64,000 nt of DNA from Citricoccus alkalitolerans (lineage in GTDB: Bacteria; Actinomycetota; Actinomycetes; Actinomycetales; Micrococcaceae), in the NCBI RefSeq assembly GCF_039528175.1, contig NZ_BAAALH010000001.1, positions 1 through 64,000 on the forward strand, given 5' to 3'. Of the stretch, positions 23,751 to 33,589 are shown piece after piece. Numbering within the stretch: position 1 is the first letter of the stretch; every line of letters begins with the position of its first letter. Position numbers and translations under genes: made by a program. A model generated the notes under the pieces. That model was not told the origin of the DNA, searched no databases, and was given only the letters and a program-made list of their open reading frames with translations.

Positions 23751-25754
23751 GTGGAGAAGACCCCCGAAACCCGGTCAGGTCATGGGCATGCGCAGGAACC
23801 ACCCGCCGACCTCGCCCAGATCCCGATCATCAAGCCCACCCGGCGTTCGCCGGAGGACTACTTCGACGCGACCTCCGGAGACGGGGACGGCCACCTGGAC
23901 GTTGATTCCGGCACCGGTACGGGATCCGAGACTGGACCGGAGACCGCGCCCGCGCCGACGTCGGCCATCGACTTCGCACTCGGCCCGGCGGCCGAGGCCG
24001 CTGGGCTCCCCCCGACGGGTGGACATCCCACGGCGCCGACTCCCACCCCGCCGGTCGAGGCCGCCGACCCGGTGCGCACGGATTCCGGCACCACCGTGGT
24101 GGGTGGCCCGACCGACCCGGACCGGGACACCGGCGTCGGGCCGACCGATGATCGGCCGACCGACGTACTGCCGAGCGATGCCCCCCTGACCGACACCCCG
24201 CTGACGGAACCGCCGGCCTCTGACCCGGTGCCGCAATCCGTGCTGGCGCCCTCCGAACCGATCACGGGGGAGACCCCGGAGACGGCACCGATCGGCACCA
24301 CCGGCACGGTCGGCGTCCCAGACCGGGAGAAGAAGCCGTCGAAGGGCCGTCTGCGGTTCTCGGGCGGCTCCGCCTTCAAGCGGATGATGTACTCGGAGCC
24401 GTTGCCCACCCAGACGCTGTCCATCGTGGACCGGATCGCCACCAGTCCCTATGCCAATCCGTATCTGCGCACCACCCGCAACGCGGACGCTGATTCCCGC
24501 ACCACCCTGGACTTCGCGCTGAAACTCGGTGAGACCATGTTCCGCTTCGGGGCCGGCGCCCTGGAGGTGGAGACCTCGATCATCGTGGTGACCCAGGCCT
24601 TCGGTGTCCACGAGACCGAGGTGGACATCACCAACCAGTCCATCGCCCTGAACTACGCGCCCAGCGGGAAGACTCCGTACTCCCTGCACCGCGTGGTGCG
24701 GTCCTGGTCGCAGAACTACGCTGGGCTGGCCCTGCTGCACCGCCTGGTCGCCGCGGTGGCCGCCGGGGAGATGGACCGGGATGAGGCCCAGCAGACTCTG
24801 GCTGACATCCGGCACAAGCCCAAGCCGTTCCCGGGGTGGCTGACCACCGTGGCCGCGGGGCTGTTCTCCGCCACCTTCGTGGTGTTCATCGGCGGCGGAG
24901 TGGTGGGCGCCGGGGTGGCCTTCCTGTCCATGATGCTGATGATGACCGTGGTGGACCTGCTGGGCCGGGCCCGGATCCCGGAGTTCTTCTCCATCATGGC
25001 CGGCGGGTTCATCGCCACGATGATCGCCCTGGTGCTGTACACGCTGGATGTGGATCTCGCGCCGTCCCTCGTGGTGGCCGGCGGGATCATGCTGCTGTTG
25101 CCCTCGGGCCGCTTCGTCTCCGCCGTGCAGGACGCCATCAACGGCTTCCCGGTCACGGCGGCCGGCCGTTTCGTCTCGGCGTTCCTCGTGTTCGCAGCAC
25201 TGATCGCCGGGATCGTGGCCGCCGCCGTGTTCTCCTCCATGCTCGGGGTCCGCGAGCTCGACCTGGCCCAGGAGCCCTTCGCCGCCTACCCGGTGTGGAT
25301 GTTGGGCATCCTGGTGTTCGCCGCCGCCATCTGGAACTCCGTCTTCGAACAGTCCGAATGGCGACTGCTGCTGCCCACCGCCGTGGTGTCCCTGGCCGGC
25401 TATGCGGTGTACGTGGGTGCCGAGTTCATCGGCGTCGGGTCCCGATTGACCCCGGCCATCGCCGCAGTGGCGATCGGTGCCCTGGGGCGCTACGTGGCCC
25501 TGCGCATGGGCGCCCCCCAGCTCGTGGTCGCCGTCCCCGGCATCCTCTTCCTGCTGCCGGGTCTGACCATCTTCCGCTCCATGTACAAGATCGCCATGGA
25601 CACGGGGGAGATGATGGAAGGCGTCATCGGGCTGTTCAACGCGGCCACCATCATCATGGCCATCGCGGCGGGAGTGGTCCTCGGCGACACCATCGCCCGT
25701 CCGTTCACCACGGCCTTCCAGGCCAACGAACGGCGCCGCATCGGCCGCCGCTGA
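23751..25754 (+). CDS. ThrE-type threonine/serine exporter family protein
   Basis: A 667-residue protein from GTG 23751 with GGGAGCGG just upstream. Residues ~1-195 are a disordered Pro/Thr/Asp-rich extension (TDDRPTDVLPSDAPLTD). Residues ~210-385 form the cytoplasmic hydrolase-like half of ThrE (LDFALKLGETMFRFGAGALEVE, SQNYAGLALLHRLV). Two sets of five transmembrane helices follow (DUF1212 plus DUF3815 halves fused in one chain, as in Corynebacterium ThrE). It probably exports small amino acids or peptide degradation products. The N-terminal extension is longer than in typical members of ~490 residues. Confidence 0.88.
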   Translation: MEKTPETRSGHGHAQEPPADLAQIPIIKPTRRSPEDYFDATSGDGDGHLDVDSGTGTGSETGPETAPAPTSAIDFALGPAAEAAGLPPTGGHPTAPTPTPPVEAADPVRTDSGTTVVGGPTDPDRDTGVGPTDDRPTDVLPSDAPLTDTPLTEPPASDPVPQSVLAPSEPITGETPETAPIGTTGTVGVPDREKKPSKGRLRFSGGSAFKRMMYSEPLPTQTLSIVDRIATSPYANPYLRTTRNADADSRTTLDFALKLGETMFRFGAGALEVETSIIVVTQAFGVHETEVDITNQSIALNYAPSGKTPYSLHRVVRSWSQNYAGLALLHRLVAAVAAGEMDRDEAQQTLADIRHKPKPFPGWLTTVAAGLFSATFVVFIGGGVVGAGVAFLSMMLMMTVVDLLGRARIPEFFSIMAGGFIATMIALVLYTLDVDLAPSLVVAGGIMLLLPSGRFVSAVQDAINGFPVTAAGRFVSAFLVFAALIAGIVAAAVFSSMLGVRELDLAQEPFAAYPVWMLGILVFAAAIWNSVFEQSEWRLLLPTAVVSLAGYAVYVGAEFIGVGSRLTPAIAAVAIGALGRYVALRMGAPQLVVAVPGILFLLPGLTIFRSMYKIAMDTGEMMEGVIGLFNAATIIMAIAAGVVLGDTIARPFTTAFQANERRRIGRR

Positions 25755-25763
25755 CCGCTGCAC

Positions 25764-26453
25764 TCAGTCGACGCGCCAGTCGATCGGGGCGGCACCGGAC
25801 TGCTGGAGCAACTCGTTCGTCCGGCTGAAGGGCTTCGAGCCGAAGAACCCGCGGCGTGCGGACAGCGGCGAGGGATGCGCGGACTCGACGATCCCCACTG
25901 GACTGGCCTTCGGCGCACTGGCCTGCAGAACGGGAGCCATCTTCCGCGCATCGGCGCCCCAGAGGATCGCCACGAGCGGTGTGCCGCGAGAGGCCAGGGC
26001 CTGGACTGCGGCCTGCGTGATGTCCTCCCAACCGAGCCTGCGGTGGCTGGCCGCCTCCCCGGCGGCCACCGTCAGCACGCGGTTGAGCAGCAGGACGCCC
26101 TGGTCCGCCCACGCGGTCAGGTCCCCGTGTGCGGCCGGCGATACGCCCACGTCGTCGGAGAGCTCTCGGTAGATGTTCACCAGTGAGCGCGGCAGCGGGG
26201 ACACGTGCCGGTCCACCGCGAAGCTCATCCCGATCGGGTGCCCTGGCGTCGGGTATGGGTCCTGCCCCAGGATGAGCACCTTCACCTGTTCGAAGGGCTG
26301 CCGGAAGGCACGCAGCACGTTCTCCGGCGCGGGTAGGATCTGCTCGCCGGCCGCGCGTCGGGCCTGGATGTTCTGCCCGACGGCGGACAGGGCCTCGCGC
26401 TGCGAGGCCAGGGCGCGTTCCCAACCGGGATCCAAGGGGGCGATGAGGTCCAC
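25764..26453 (-). CDS. ung: Uracil-DNA glycosylase (family 1)
   Basis: A 229-residue protein near the family length. It removes uracil from DNA in base excision repair. Catalytic motif ILGQDPYPTPGHPIGMSF with Asp65; LLLNRVLTV (Asn124 for uracil recognition, with Arg where Thr is common); intercalation loop HPSPLSARRGFFGSKPFS with His193. It converges on the thrE-like gene, the stops being only 9 nt apart, leaving no room for a separate terminator. Confidence 0.97.
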   Translation of the reverse strand: MDLIAPLDPGWERALASQREALSAVGQNIQARRAAGEQILPAPENVLRAFRQPFEQVKVLILGQDPYPTPGHPIGMSFAVDRHVSPLPRSLVNIYRELSDDVGVSPAAHGDLTAWADQGVLLLNRVLTVAAGEAASHRRLGWEDITQAAVQALASRGTPLVAILWGADARKMAPVLQASAPKASPVGIVESAHPSPLSARRGFFGSKPFSRTNELLQQSGAAPIDWRVD

Positions 26454-26494
26454 GTCGGCAGACTACCGCTCTGTCCGGCATCCTGCGAGACGAA

Positions 26495-26524
26495 TGACAA
26501 CCGTGTAGTTTCGGCCGGTAGACT
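26495..26524 (+). promoter_or_regulatory. Promoter of the DUF3263-LytR_C unit
   Basis: -35 TGACAA (26495-26500), 18-nt spacer, -10 TAGACT (26519-26524). The predicted start of transcription lies ~20 nt before the start codon at 26553. Confidence 0.5.
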
Positions 26525-26552
26525 GTGGAGTACCCCGTTGGAAGGACCCCTG

Positions 26553-26858
26553 ATGACTGCAGCGAACGCCGCCGAGCCGGACGGTGCGCAAACCCCGTCC
26601 GAGGGCGCCGTGGACGCCCTGTCCGAGCGCGACCGGGACATCCTGGACTTCGAGGACCAATGGTGGAAGTACGGCGGAGCGAAGGACCAGGCCATTCGCG
26701 AACGGTTCTCCTTCTCGGCGACCACGTACTACCAGGTGCTCAACGGTCTGCTGGACCGTCAGGAAGCCCTGGCGCACAAGCCCATGCTCGTCAAGAGATT
26801 GCGTAGACTACGGACCACGCGCCACCGTGCACGCAGTGCCCGGCGGCAGGAGGCCTGA
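26553..26858 (+). CDS. DUF3263 protein
   Basis: A 101-residue protein, ATG with GGAAGGA 6 nt upstream. The core LSERDRDILDFEDQWWKYGGAKDQAIRERFSFSATTYYQVLNGLLD is the DUF3263 domain, a helix-turn-helix-like small protein conserved in actinobacteria. The C-terminus is very basic (LRRLRTTRHRARSARRQ), which suits nucleic-acid binding. In many actinobacteria it precedes a LytR_C gene as here, so the pair is probably functionally linked. Molecular role unknown. Confidence 0.9.
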   Translation: MTAANAAEPDGAQTPSEGAVDALSERDRDILDFEDQWWKYGGAKDQAIRERFSFSATTYYQVLNGLLDRQEALAHKPMLVKRLRRLRTTRHRARSARRQEA

Positions 26859-26859
26859 G

Positions 26860-26875
26860 CACCGCCCCGGCGGTG
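26860..26875 (+). terminator. Weak hairpin after the DUF3263 gene
   Basis: CACCGCC-CC-GGCGGTG stem immediately behind the stop codon. No T-run, so it may attenuate or stabilise rather than terminate. Confidence 0.3.
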
Positions 26876-26954
26876 GGGCCGTGTCCATCTCCATGACGTT
26901 CCCGGCTGACCCGGGAAACACGCCGTGGAGCCGAGAATCTGGTGATGGTGGCCA

Positions 26955-27638
26955 ATGACTCTGTACCCGCACGATCAATTCGACGATGTCCCCGCCTACC
27001 GGGACCGCAAGGGAACCCACCGGGCCGACCCCACCCTGACGACCGGTTCCTCGGGCCTGGTGGGAATCTCCGTCGCGGCCGCCCTGGCCCTGGCTGTGGG
27101 AGCCTTCTCCTTCCTGGTCCTGCCCTCGCTGCTGCCCTCCGATCCGGCCAACGCGGGCTCCTCCGCCAGCGCCTCCGCCACGGTGGAGGCCCCCGCGGAG
27201 TCCACCGGACCCGAGGTCAGTCCCACCGGCGAGATGACGTCCTCACCGGAGGACCCCGAACCCTCTGAGCCCTCCGAATCGGCCGAGACCGCAGCATCCG
27301 GCGAGGCGTCCGGCGCCGTGTCTGATCCGGCCGAGTCCGAACCGGCCGAGTCCGAAGCGGCCACGGACACCGGGGACACCTCCGCGCCCGTCGAGGTCTA
27401 CAACGCTTCCTCGATCGGCGGCCTGGCCGGCCGGGTCTCCGGCGCCCTCTCCTCGGGTGGTTTCACCGTGGCCGGTTCCGGGAACTGGCAGGGGTTCTCC
27501 GTGTCCGGCTCGGCCGTGTACTACTCGCAGAATGAGACCACCGCCCAGGCCGTGGCTGCCGAGCTGGGCCTTCCCCTGGTCTACGAGGCGCGCGTACCCA
27601 GCGTCGCCGTGGTGCTCAGCTCCGACTACGCCGGCTGA
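26955..27638 (+). CDS. LytR C-terminal domain membrane protein
   Basis: A 227-residue protein. Cytoplasmic N-terminus, one transmembrane helix (~35-58, GISVAAALALAVGAFSFLVLP), a long Ser/Glu/Pro extracytoplasmic linker (~65-138), then a LytR_C domain (~140-227: VEVYNASSIGGLAGRVSGALSSGGFTV, VYYSQNETTAQAVAAELGL). The domain accompanies LytR-CpsA-Psr ligases, which attach polymers to peptidoglycan, but here it stands without the catalytic LCP domain. It probably binds a wall polymer or helps an LCP enzyme encoded elsewhere. Confidence 0.88.
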   Translation: MTLYPHDQFDDVPAYRDRKGTHRADPTLTTGSSGLVGISVAAALALAVGAFSFLVLPSLLPSDPANAGSSASASATVEAPAESTGPEVSPTGEMTSSPEDPEPSEPSESAETAASGEASGAVSDPAESEPAESEAATDTGDTSAPVEVYNASSIGGLAGRVSGALSSGGFTVAGSGNWQGFSVSGSAVYYSQNETTAQAVAAELGLPLVYEARVPSVAVVLSSDYAG

Positions 27639-27663
27639 AAAGCCGTCCCACAAACCGGCTGCT

Positions 27664-27690
27664 GTTTGCACTCGGAGGGTGCGAGTGCTA
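27664..27690 (+). promoter_or_regulatory. CIRCE element 1 (HrcA operator)
   Basis: TTTGCACTC-N9-GAGTGCTAA matches the CIRCE consensus TTAGCACTC-N9-GAGTGCTAA with one mismatch. It lies between the -35 (TTGCAC, 27665-27670) and -10 (TAAATA, 27688-27693; spacer 17 nt) of the putative groEL promoter, so bound HrcA would block RNA polymerase. Confidence 0.93.
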
Positions 27691-27697
27691 AATATGG

Positions 27698-27724
27698 ACT
27701 AGCACTCTGAGGTTGCGACTGCCA
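27698..27724 (+). promoter_or_regulatory. CIRCE element 2 (imperfect)
   Basis: CTAGCACTC-N9-GACTGCCAA: the left arm is nearly perfect and the right arm is degraded. It is offset exactly 34 bp from element 1 and covers the predicted transcription start, so HrcA could bind both sites on a similar DNA face. Confidence 0.8.
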
Positions 27725-27868
27725 AAACCCGCAGGCATGCGGGTGGTCGTGGCCTGGGAGTAGACCTGAACGTGGTGAGGCCCGGCTCCGGGCCGTCCGT
27801 CGCGGGCACTGCACAGGTCAGTTGAACACTGCCAAGCAACGCCAAGGTCCAGAAAGGACAGTGCACAC

Positions 27869-29506
<1,638 letters not shown>

Positions 29507-29549
29507 TTCAGTGACTCCCTGAGGTTCACTGAGCGCCCAGCTCTCACGG

Positions 29550-29590
29550 AACCCCCACCTTCTCGCTACCAGCCGAGTCGGTGGGGGTTT
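29550..29590 (+). terminator. groEL terminator
   Basis: ACCCCCAC (29551-29558) pairs with GTGGGGGT (29581-29588) followed by TTT. The 3' arm is also part of the repeat family at 29571-29624. Confidence 0.75.
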
Positions 29591-29624
29591 CGGCGTTTAA
29601 CCCCCACGCAAACTCGACTGAAAA
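29571..29624. repeat. Inverted pair of a short interspersed repeat (copies 1 and 2)
   Basis: The bases 29600-29624 (core AACTCGACTGAA at 29611-29622, preceded by ACCCCCAC) are mirrored by 29571-29590, whose reverse complement reads CCCCCACCGACTCGGCT. The same motif appears again at 30621-30645 and its core at 30652-30663, on the other side of the DUF4031-HD gene. Confidence 0.6.
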
Positions 29625-29639
29625 TGAGGGCGCGGTGGG

Positions 29640-30572
29640 TCAGCGGGTCCAGTGCCGCGAGGTGGGATGCAGCTCGGCGGAAAGGTTCCGACGGGCATGG
29701 CGCTCCCAGAGCCTCTCACCGGTGGTGGTCCGGTACAGGGGGTCCAGGGCCAGCAGTGACTGGACGACGCCGGCCCGGCCGCTGGCGAAGTCAGCGTCCG
29801 GCACGTGCGCGAAGTCCTGGCGCACGGCCGACAGGTAGCGGGCATAGTCCCCGCGGGAACGGCCCAGCACCTCCAGATCGGCGTCACTGAACACCGCCCC
29901 CGTCCGGTCACCGGGATCCGGGTCATGGGTGGCGGTCATCCGCACGAGACGCGCCGTCTCCTCGATCTCCGGATCGGGCAGGCCCAACTCGGACAGGGTC
30001 TGCTCGGCCAGCACGGCGGAGTCCTCCTCGTCCTGGCCCGCCGGCAGGGCCGGGTCACCACGGTAGACGGCATCGTGGAACCAGGCGGCCAGCTTCACGC
30101 TGCGCGTCCACCGGCCGCAGTCCTCGCCGTGTCTGACCAGCACGTCGATGGCCCTGAGTACGGCCAGCAGATGCGAGCGATCGTGGTAGTGCCGGTGGGG
30201 TTCGGACCACCGGGCCAACAGATCTGCCACCACCGGTTCCCGCTCCAGGGGAGAGGCTCCGGGGAACAGCCTGTTGAACCGCTGGGTGAGGATCTTGTCC
30301 AGCTTGCCTGCCCGCTGGGCGGCCGGGATGCGCAGCCCGGAGGACACGAGCCGGCGGACCAGGTCCGCGCCGCTGACCTCCTCGGCACCACGTGCCACCA
30401 GCTCCGCGTAGCGCTCCACGGGGACGTCATAGTGGTCGCCGTCGAAGGCACGCCGGGAGATGCTGGCCGCCTCCGCGAAGGCGTGGAGTTCCTCGAGGGA
30501 GTGATCCGAGACCAGGTGGGAGAACACGGTGCCGTGGGCCGGCCACCGCGCCGGATCGATCAGCACCGTCAT
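29640..30572 (-). CDS. DUF4031-HD domain fusion protein (putative metal-dependent phosphohydrolase)
   Basis: A 310-residue protein; ATG at 30572 with AGGATGGG upstream; the open frame further upstream is non-coding. Residues 1-~80 are a DUF4031 domain (MTVLIDPARWPAHGTVFSHL, DHYDVPVERYAELVARGAEEVSGADLVRRL). Residues ~95-300 are a predicted HD-superfamily phosphohydrolase (HRHYHDRSHLLAVL with His128/His134, and AAWFHDAVYRG with the His166-Asp167 pair). HD enzymes of this type hydrolyse nucleotide phosphates. The fusion suggests DUF4031 contributes substrate binding or control. No nucleotide-metabolism neighbour. Confidence 0.85.
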   Translation of the reverse strand: MTVLIDPARWPAHGTVFSHLVSDHSLEELHAFAEAASISRRAFDGDHYDVPVERYAELVARGAEEVSGADLVRRLVSSGLRIPAAQRAGKLDKILTQRFNRLFPGASPLEREPVVADLLARWSEPHRHYHDRSHLLAVLRAIDVLVRHGEDCGRWTRSVKLAAWFHDAVYRGDPALPAGQDEEDSAVLAEQTLSELGLPDPEIEETARLVRMTATHDPDPGDRTGAVFSDADLEVLGRSRGDYARYLSAVRQDFAHVPDADFASGRAGVVQSLLALDPLYRTTTGERLWERHARRNLSAELHPTSRHWTR

Positions 30573-30600
30573 GCGGCCCATCCTAGTTTTCCGTCGACGC

Positions 30601-30663
30601 GGTGTGGGCATCTCATCGAAACACCCACACCAACTCGGCTGAAGACGTCGGACCTCGACTGAA
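30601..30663. repeat. Interspersed repeat copies 3 and 4 with hairpin
   Basis: 30621-30645 matches 29600-29624 at about 19 of 25 positions (core AACTCGGCTGAA at 30632-30643), and a further core ACCTCGACTGAA lies at 30652-30663. GGTGTGGG (30601-30608) pairs with CCCACACC (30624-30631), giving an 8-bp hairpin that could terminate the WXG100 transcript. Confidence 0.55.
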
Positions 30664-30685
30664 CGCGGGGCCGTTGGCGGAAGGG

Positions 30686-30976
30686 TCAGCCGCGGAACAT
30701 CGAGGCGTTGGCCGTCTCGGCGTCCAGGTACTGCTGGGCCGCATGGGTCATGGCGCCGCGGATGGACACCAGGGACTCTTCCACGCGGGACTGGGTGGCC
30801 CGCCATTCCGTGAGGATGGCCTGAAAGTTGTTGGCGGCCTGGCCGCGCCACGTGTCCTGGAGTTGGCGGAGATTCGCCTCCATGGCGTTCACCTCTGTCT
30901 GGAGGCGGCCGATGGAGGACTCCACAGCCTGGCTCTTGGCTATGAGGTCTTCGGTGTCGATCTGGACGAGTGCCAT
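30686..30976 (-). CDS. WXG100-family (EsxA-like) protein, orphan
   Basis: A 96-residue protein of exactly WXG100 type: two helices with the turn LQDTWRGQAANNFQ (W-x-G at about residues 43-45), no signal peptide. Family members are exported as dimers by type VII (ESX) secretion. No EccC ATPase, Ecc membrane component or partner Esx gene is seen in this window, so the exporter must be elsewhere or the protein acts in the cytosol. ATG with AGGAGAG 5 nt upstream. Single gene between a repeat-associated hairpin and the histidine-kinase gene of the same strand. Confidence 0.92.
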   Translation of the reverse strand: MALVQIDTEDLIAKSQAVESSIGRLQTEVNAMEANLRQLQDTWRGQAANNFQAILTEWRATQSRVEESLVSIRGAMTHAAQQYLDAETANASMFRG

Positions 30977-31068
30977 GTTCTCTCCTGCGGGGCTGGGGGC
31001 CTGCGCGGAACGGTCTTGTCCCGGCTGGTCCCACGCTAGGCAGGTGCCCGCCCCGGTGGTGTCCGTGG

Positions 31069-32754
31069 TTACTCGGATGTGGAGGAGTGGCCGGAGCCGG
31101 GCGCCTGTGGAGGACGCGGCGGAATGACCGGGGGCACGGCCGAGGGGTCTTCCTGAGCACCCTGGACCTCGGTTCCGGACGGGTCTGGCGTCTCGGTCTC
31201 GTCCGGCGTCTGGTCATCCTCGTCCGTCGTGGGGGCCACCCAGGGCATCCGCACCGACATGGTGGCTCCGCCACCAGGCGTCTGTTCCAGCCGCACGGTG
31301 CCGTCGTGCTGGGCCACGATGGCGGCGACGATGGCCAGCCCCAGGCCGGTGCCGCCGGTCTCGCGCTGCCGGGAGGAATCGGCCCGGTAGAAGCGTTCGA
31401 AGACACGGGAGGCATCCTGCTCGTCGATGCCAGGACCGTGGTCCCGGATCTCGATGACGGAATCACGGGATCCGTGGACTTGCCGCCCGTCGGCGTGGAC
31501 TGATCCGGGGAGCACGTCCACGGTCCCCACGGCGATCTCCAGCGGGGTTCCCGCCGGGGAGTACCGCAACGCGTTGGTCACCAGGTTGGTGACCACCTGG
31601 CGGATCTTGCCCTCGTCACCGAGCGTGGGCGCCGAGCCGGCGCGGCCGCCGTCGAGCCCCTCGAGGCTGATCTCGCGGTCCGGGGCGTTCACGCGGGCGT
31701 CCAGGACGGCGTCGTGGGCCAGGAGCATGAGGTCCACCGGCCGATGCTCGAGCGGGCGCTGCTCGTCCAGGCGGGCGAGGGTGAGGAGGTCCTCCACCAG
31801 CTGGCCCATGCGTTTGGCCTCTCCTTCGATCCGCCCCATGGCCGCACCCACGTCGTCCGGGTCGCTGATCCCACCGTGGCGGTACAGCTCGGAGAAGCCA
31901 CGGATCGTCACCAGCGGCGTGCGCAGTTCGTGCGAGGCGTCCTGGATGAATCGGCGCATGCGCTCCTCGGACTGCTCCTTGGACCGGAAGGCCGTCTCGA
32001 TGTGGGCGAGCATGGCGTTGAGGGACCGGGACAGCCGGCCGACCTCGGTGTCCGGGGCGCCCATCTCCACACGGCGGGACAGGTCCCCGGCGGCGATTTG
32101 GGCGGCGGTCCGCTCCACCCGTAACAGAGGCTTGAAAGCGCGCGTGGTCACGGCGTAGGCGATGACCGAGGCGCCGGCGGTGGCCAGCAGGCCGATGGTG
32201 ACCACGAGGGAGGTCACCCGGTCCACGGAGTCGTGGACCGGTTCCAGCGGCAGGGCGATGGCCAGCGAGCCCTCACCGGAAGCCAGACGGTACATGGTCA
32301 CCCGCCAGCCCCGGGAGGTCTCCGTGGTCCCGGGGACGTCGAAGGCCTCGTTGCCGCGTTCCAGCACCTCGTCGGCGGTCAGCGACGGGACAACCGGGCG
32401 GTCCTCGTTGGCCCCGGTGAAGGAGGAGTTGGTGGTGGTGTTGCCGTCGTTGTCCTGCAGCTCCCCGTAAAAGCGCAGGATGGACTGAGGCGAGGAGAAG
32501 TACCCCGTGTCCGTCCCCAGGCTCGTCAGGTAGACCGAGACGTTGTTGCGGTTGGCGTGGAGGTCATCATCGATCTGCCGGACGAGTTCCTGCCGGAACA
32601 GGGAGGCGGTCAGGGCAGCGGTGACGATCACGGCCAGCAGCATCAGGCCGGTGGTCATGACCACCAGCTGCGTCCGCAGGGAGGAGGTCTTCCAGAGCCG
32701 GGCGAGCTCGTGGAACGGCCGGAAGCGCCCGGCGCGGTTCACGGTTGCAGGCAT
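31069..32754 (-). CDS. Two-component sensor histidine kinase (MprB/TcrY type)
   Basis: A 561-residue protein. Transmembrane helices ~29-52 and ~180-203 enclose an extracytoplasmic sensor of ~125 residues. HAMP follows (~205-258). The HisKA domain has FIQDASHELRTPLVTIRGFSEL with His275. The HATPase_c domain has the N-box TNLVTNALRYSP (Asn394), RDHGPGID and GGTGLGLAIVAAIVAQH. A Pro/Glu-rich tail of ~55 residues follows. It phosphorylates the response regulator encoded just upstream (57 nt). The signal is unknown; envelope stress is typical for this group. Confidence 0.93.
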   Translation of the reverse strand: MPATVNRAGRFRPFHELARLWKTSSLRTQLVVMTTGLMLLAVIVTAALTASLFRQELVRQIDDDLHANRNNVSVYLTSLGTDTGYFSSPQSILRFYGELQDNDGNTTTNSSFTGANEDRPVVPSLTADEVLERGNEAFDVPGTTETSRGWRVTMYRLASGEGSLAIALPLEPVHDSVDRVTSLVVTIGLLATAGASVIAYAVTTRAFKPLLRVERTAAQIAAGDLSRRVEMGAPDTEVGRLSRSLNAMLAHIETAFRSKEQSEERMRRFIQDASHELRTPLVTIRGFSELYRHGGISDPDDVGAAMGRIEGEAKRMGQLVEDLLTLARLDEQRPLEHRPVDLMLLAHDAVLDARVNAPDREISLEGLDGGRAGSAPTLGDEGKIRQVVTNLVTNALRYSPAGTPLEIAVGTVDVLPGSVHADGRQVHGSRDSVIEIRDHGPGIDEQDASRVFERFYRADSSRQRETGGTGLGLAIVAAIVAQHDGTVRLEQTPGGGATMSVRMPWVAPTTDEDDQTPDETETPDPSGTEVQGAQEDPSAVPPVIPPRPPQAPGSGHSSTSE

Positions 32755-32811
32755 GCGCTCAAGGATACGGATCCGCGGGAACGAGCAAGGACCTAGGTCG
32801 GGACCGCTGGA

Positions 32812-33519
32812 TCAGCGCTTGTCCGCGGACCGCAGCAGGTACCCGACACCGCGCTTGGTCTGGATCATGTCCGGCAGGTCGGCGCGGTCGATCTTGCGGC
32901 GCAGGTAGGAGATGTAGGACTCCACGATGGATGCGTCGCCGTTGAAGTCGTACTCCCAGACGTGGTCCAGGATCTGCGACTTGGACAGCACCCGGTTGGG
33001 GTTCATCATCAGGTAGCGCAGGAGCTTGAACTCGGTGGGGGAGAGCTCCACGACCTCGCCGGCGCGGCGGACCTCATGGGCGTCGTCGTCGAGTTCCAGG
33101 TCGTCCACGCGGAGGATGGCCTCGTCGCCCTCGGCCGGTGCGGTGCGGCGCAGCACGGCGCGGATGCGGGCCACCACCTCGTCCAGGGAGAACGGCTTGG
33201 TGACGTAGTCGTCGCCGCCGACGGTCAGGCCGGTGACCTTGTCCTCCGTGTCGTCACGGGCGGTGAGGAACAGCACGGGGAAGTGGCGGCCGGCGGCGCG
33301 GAGCTTGCGGGTCACGGTGAAACCGTCCATGTCCGGCAGCATGACGTCCAGCACGGCCAGGTCCGGTTGCTCCTTCTCGACGGCGGCCAGGGCATCGCGT
33401 CCGTTGGCGGCCGCGACCACCTCGAATCCGGCGAACCGCAGGGATGTGGAGAGGAGCTCGCGGATGTTCGGCTCGTCATCCACGACCAGGAGCTTGGCTT
33501 CGGGTTCCTTAGACTTCAT
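32812..33519 (-). CDS. OmpR/PhoB-family response regulator (MprA/TrcR-like)
   Basis: A 235-residue protein from the ATG at 33519, with GGAG at -7 (the frame extends to 33573). The receiver domain has the acidic pair Asp14-Asp15 (VVDDEPNIR), phospho-acceptor Asp58 (LAVLDVMLPDMDG) and the Lys of DDYVTKPFSLDE. The winged-helix effector ends in VESYISYLRRKID and TKRGVGYLL. It is the first gene of the two-component operon. Confidence 0.93.
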   Translation of the reverse strand: MKSKEPEAKLLVVDDEPNIRELLSTSLRFAGFEVVAAANGRDALAAVEKEQPDLAVLDVMLPDMDGFTVTRKLRAAGRHFPVLFLTARDDTEDKVTGLTVGGDDYVTKPFSLDEVVARIRAVLRRTAPAEGDEAILRVDDLELDDDAHEVRRAGEVVELSPTEFKLLRYLMMNPNRVLSKSQILDHVWEYDFNGDASIVESYISYLRRKIDRADLPDMIQTKRGVGYLLRSADKR

Positions 33520-33589
33520 GTCTCCATCGTCCACCCGTCCGCTGGACGTTTCCTGAATGCCTGCTGGATGCAATGACGCGGCGGGCGGC

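Noticed and set aside
30686..30976. Type VII secretion locus
   Set aside because: Only a single WXG100 gene is present; no EccC-type ATPase or membrane components nearby.
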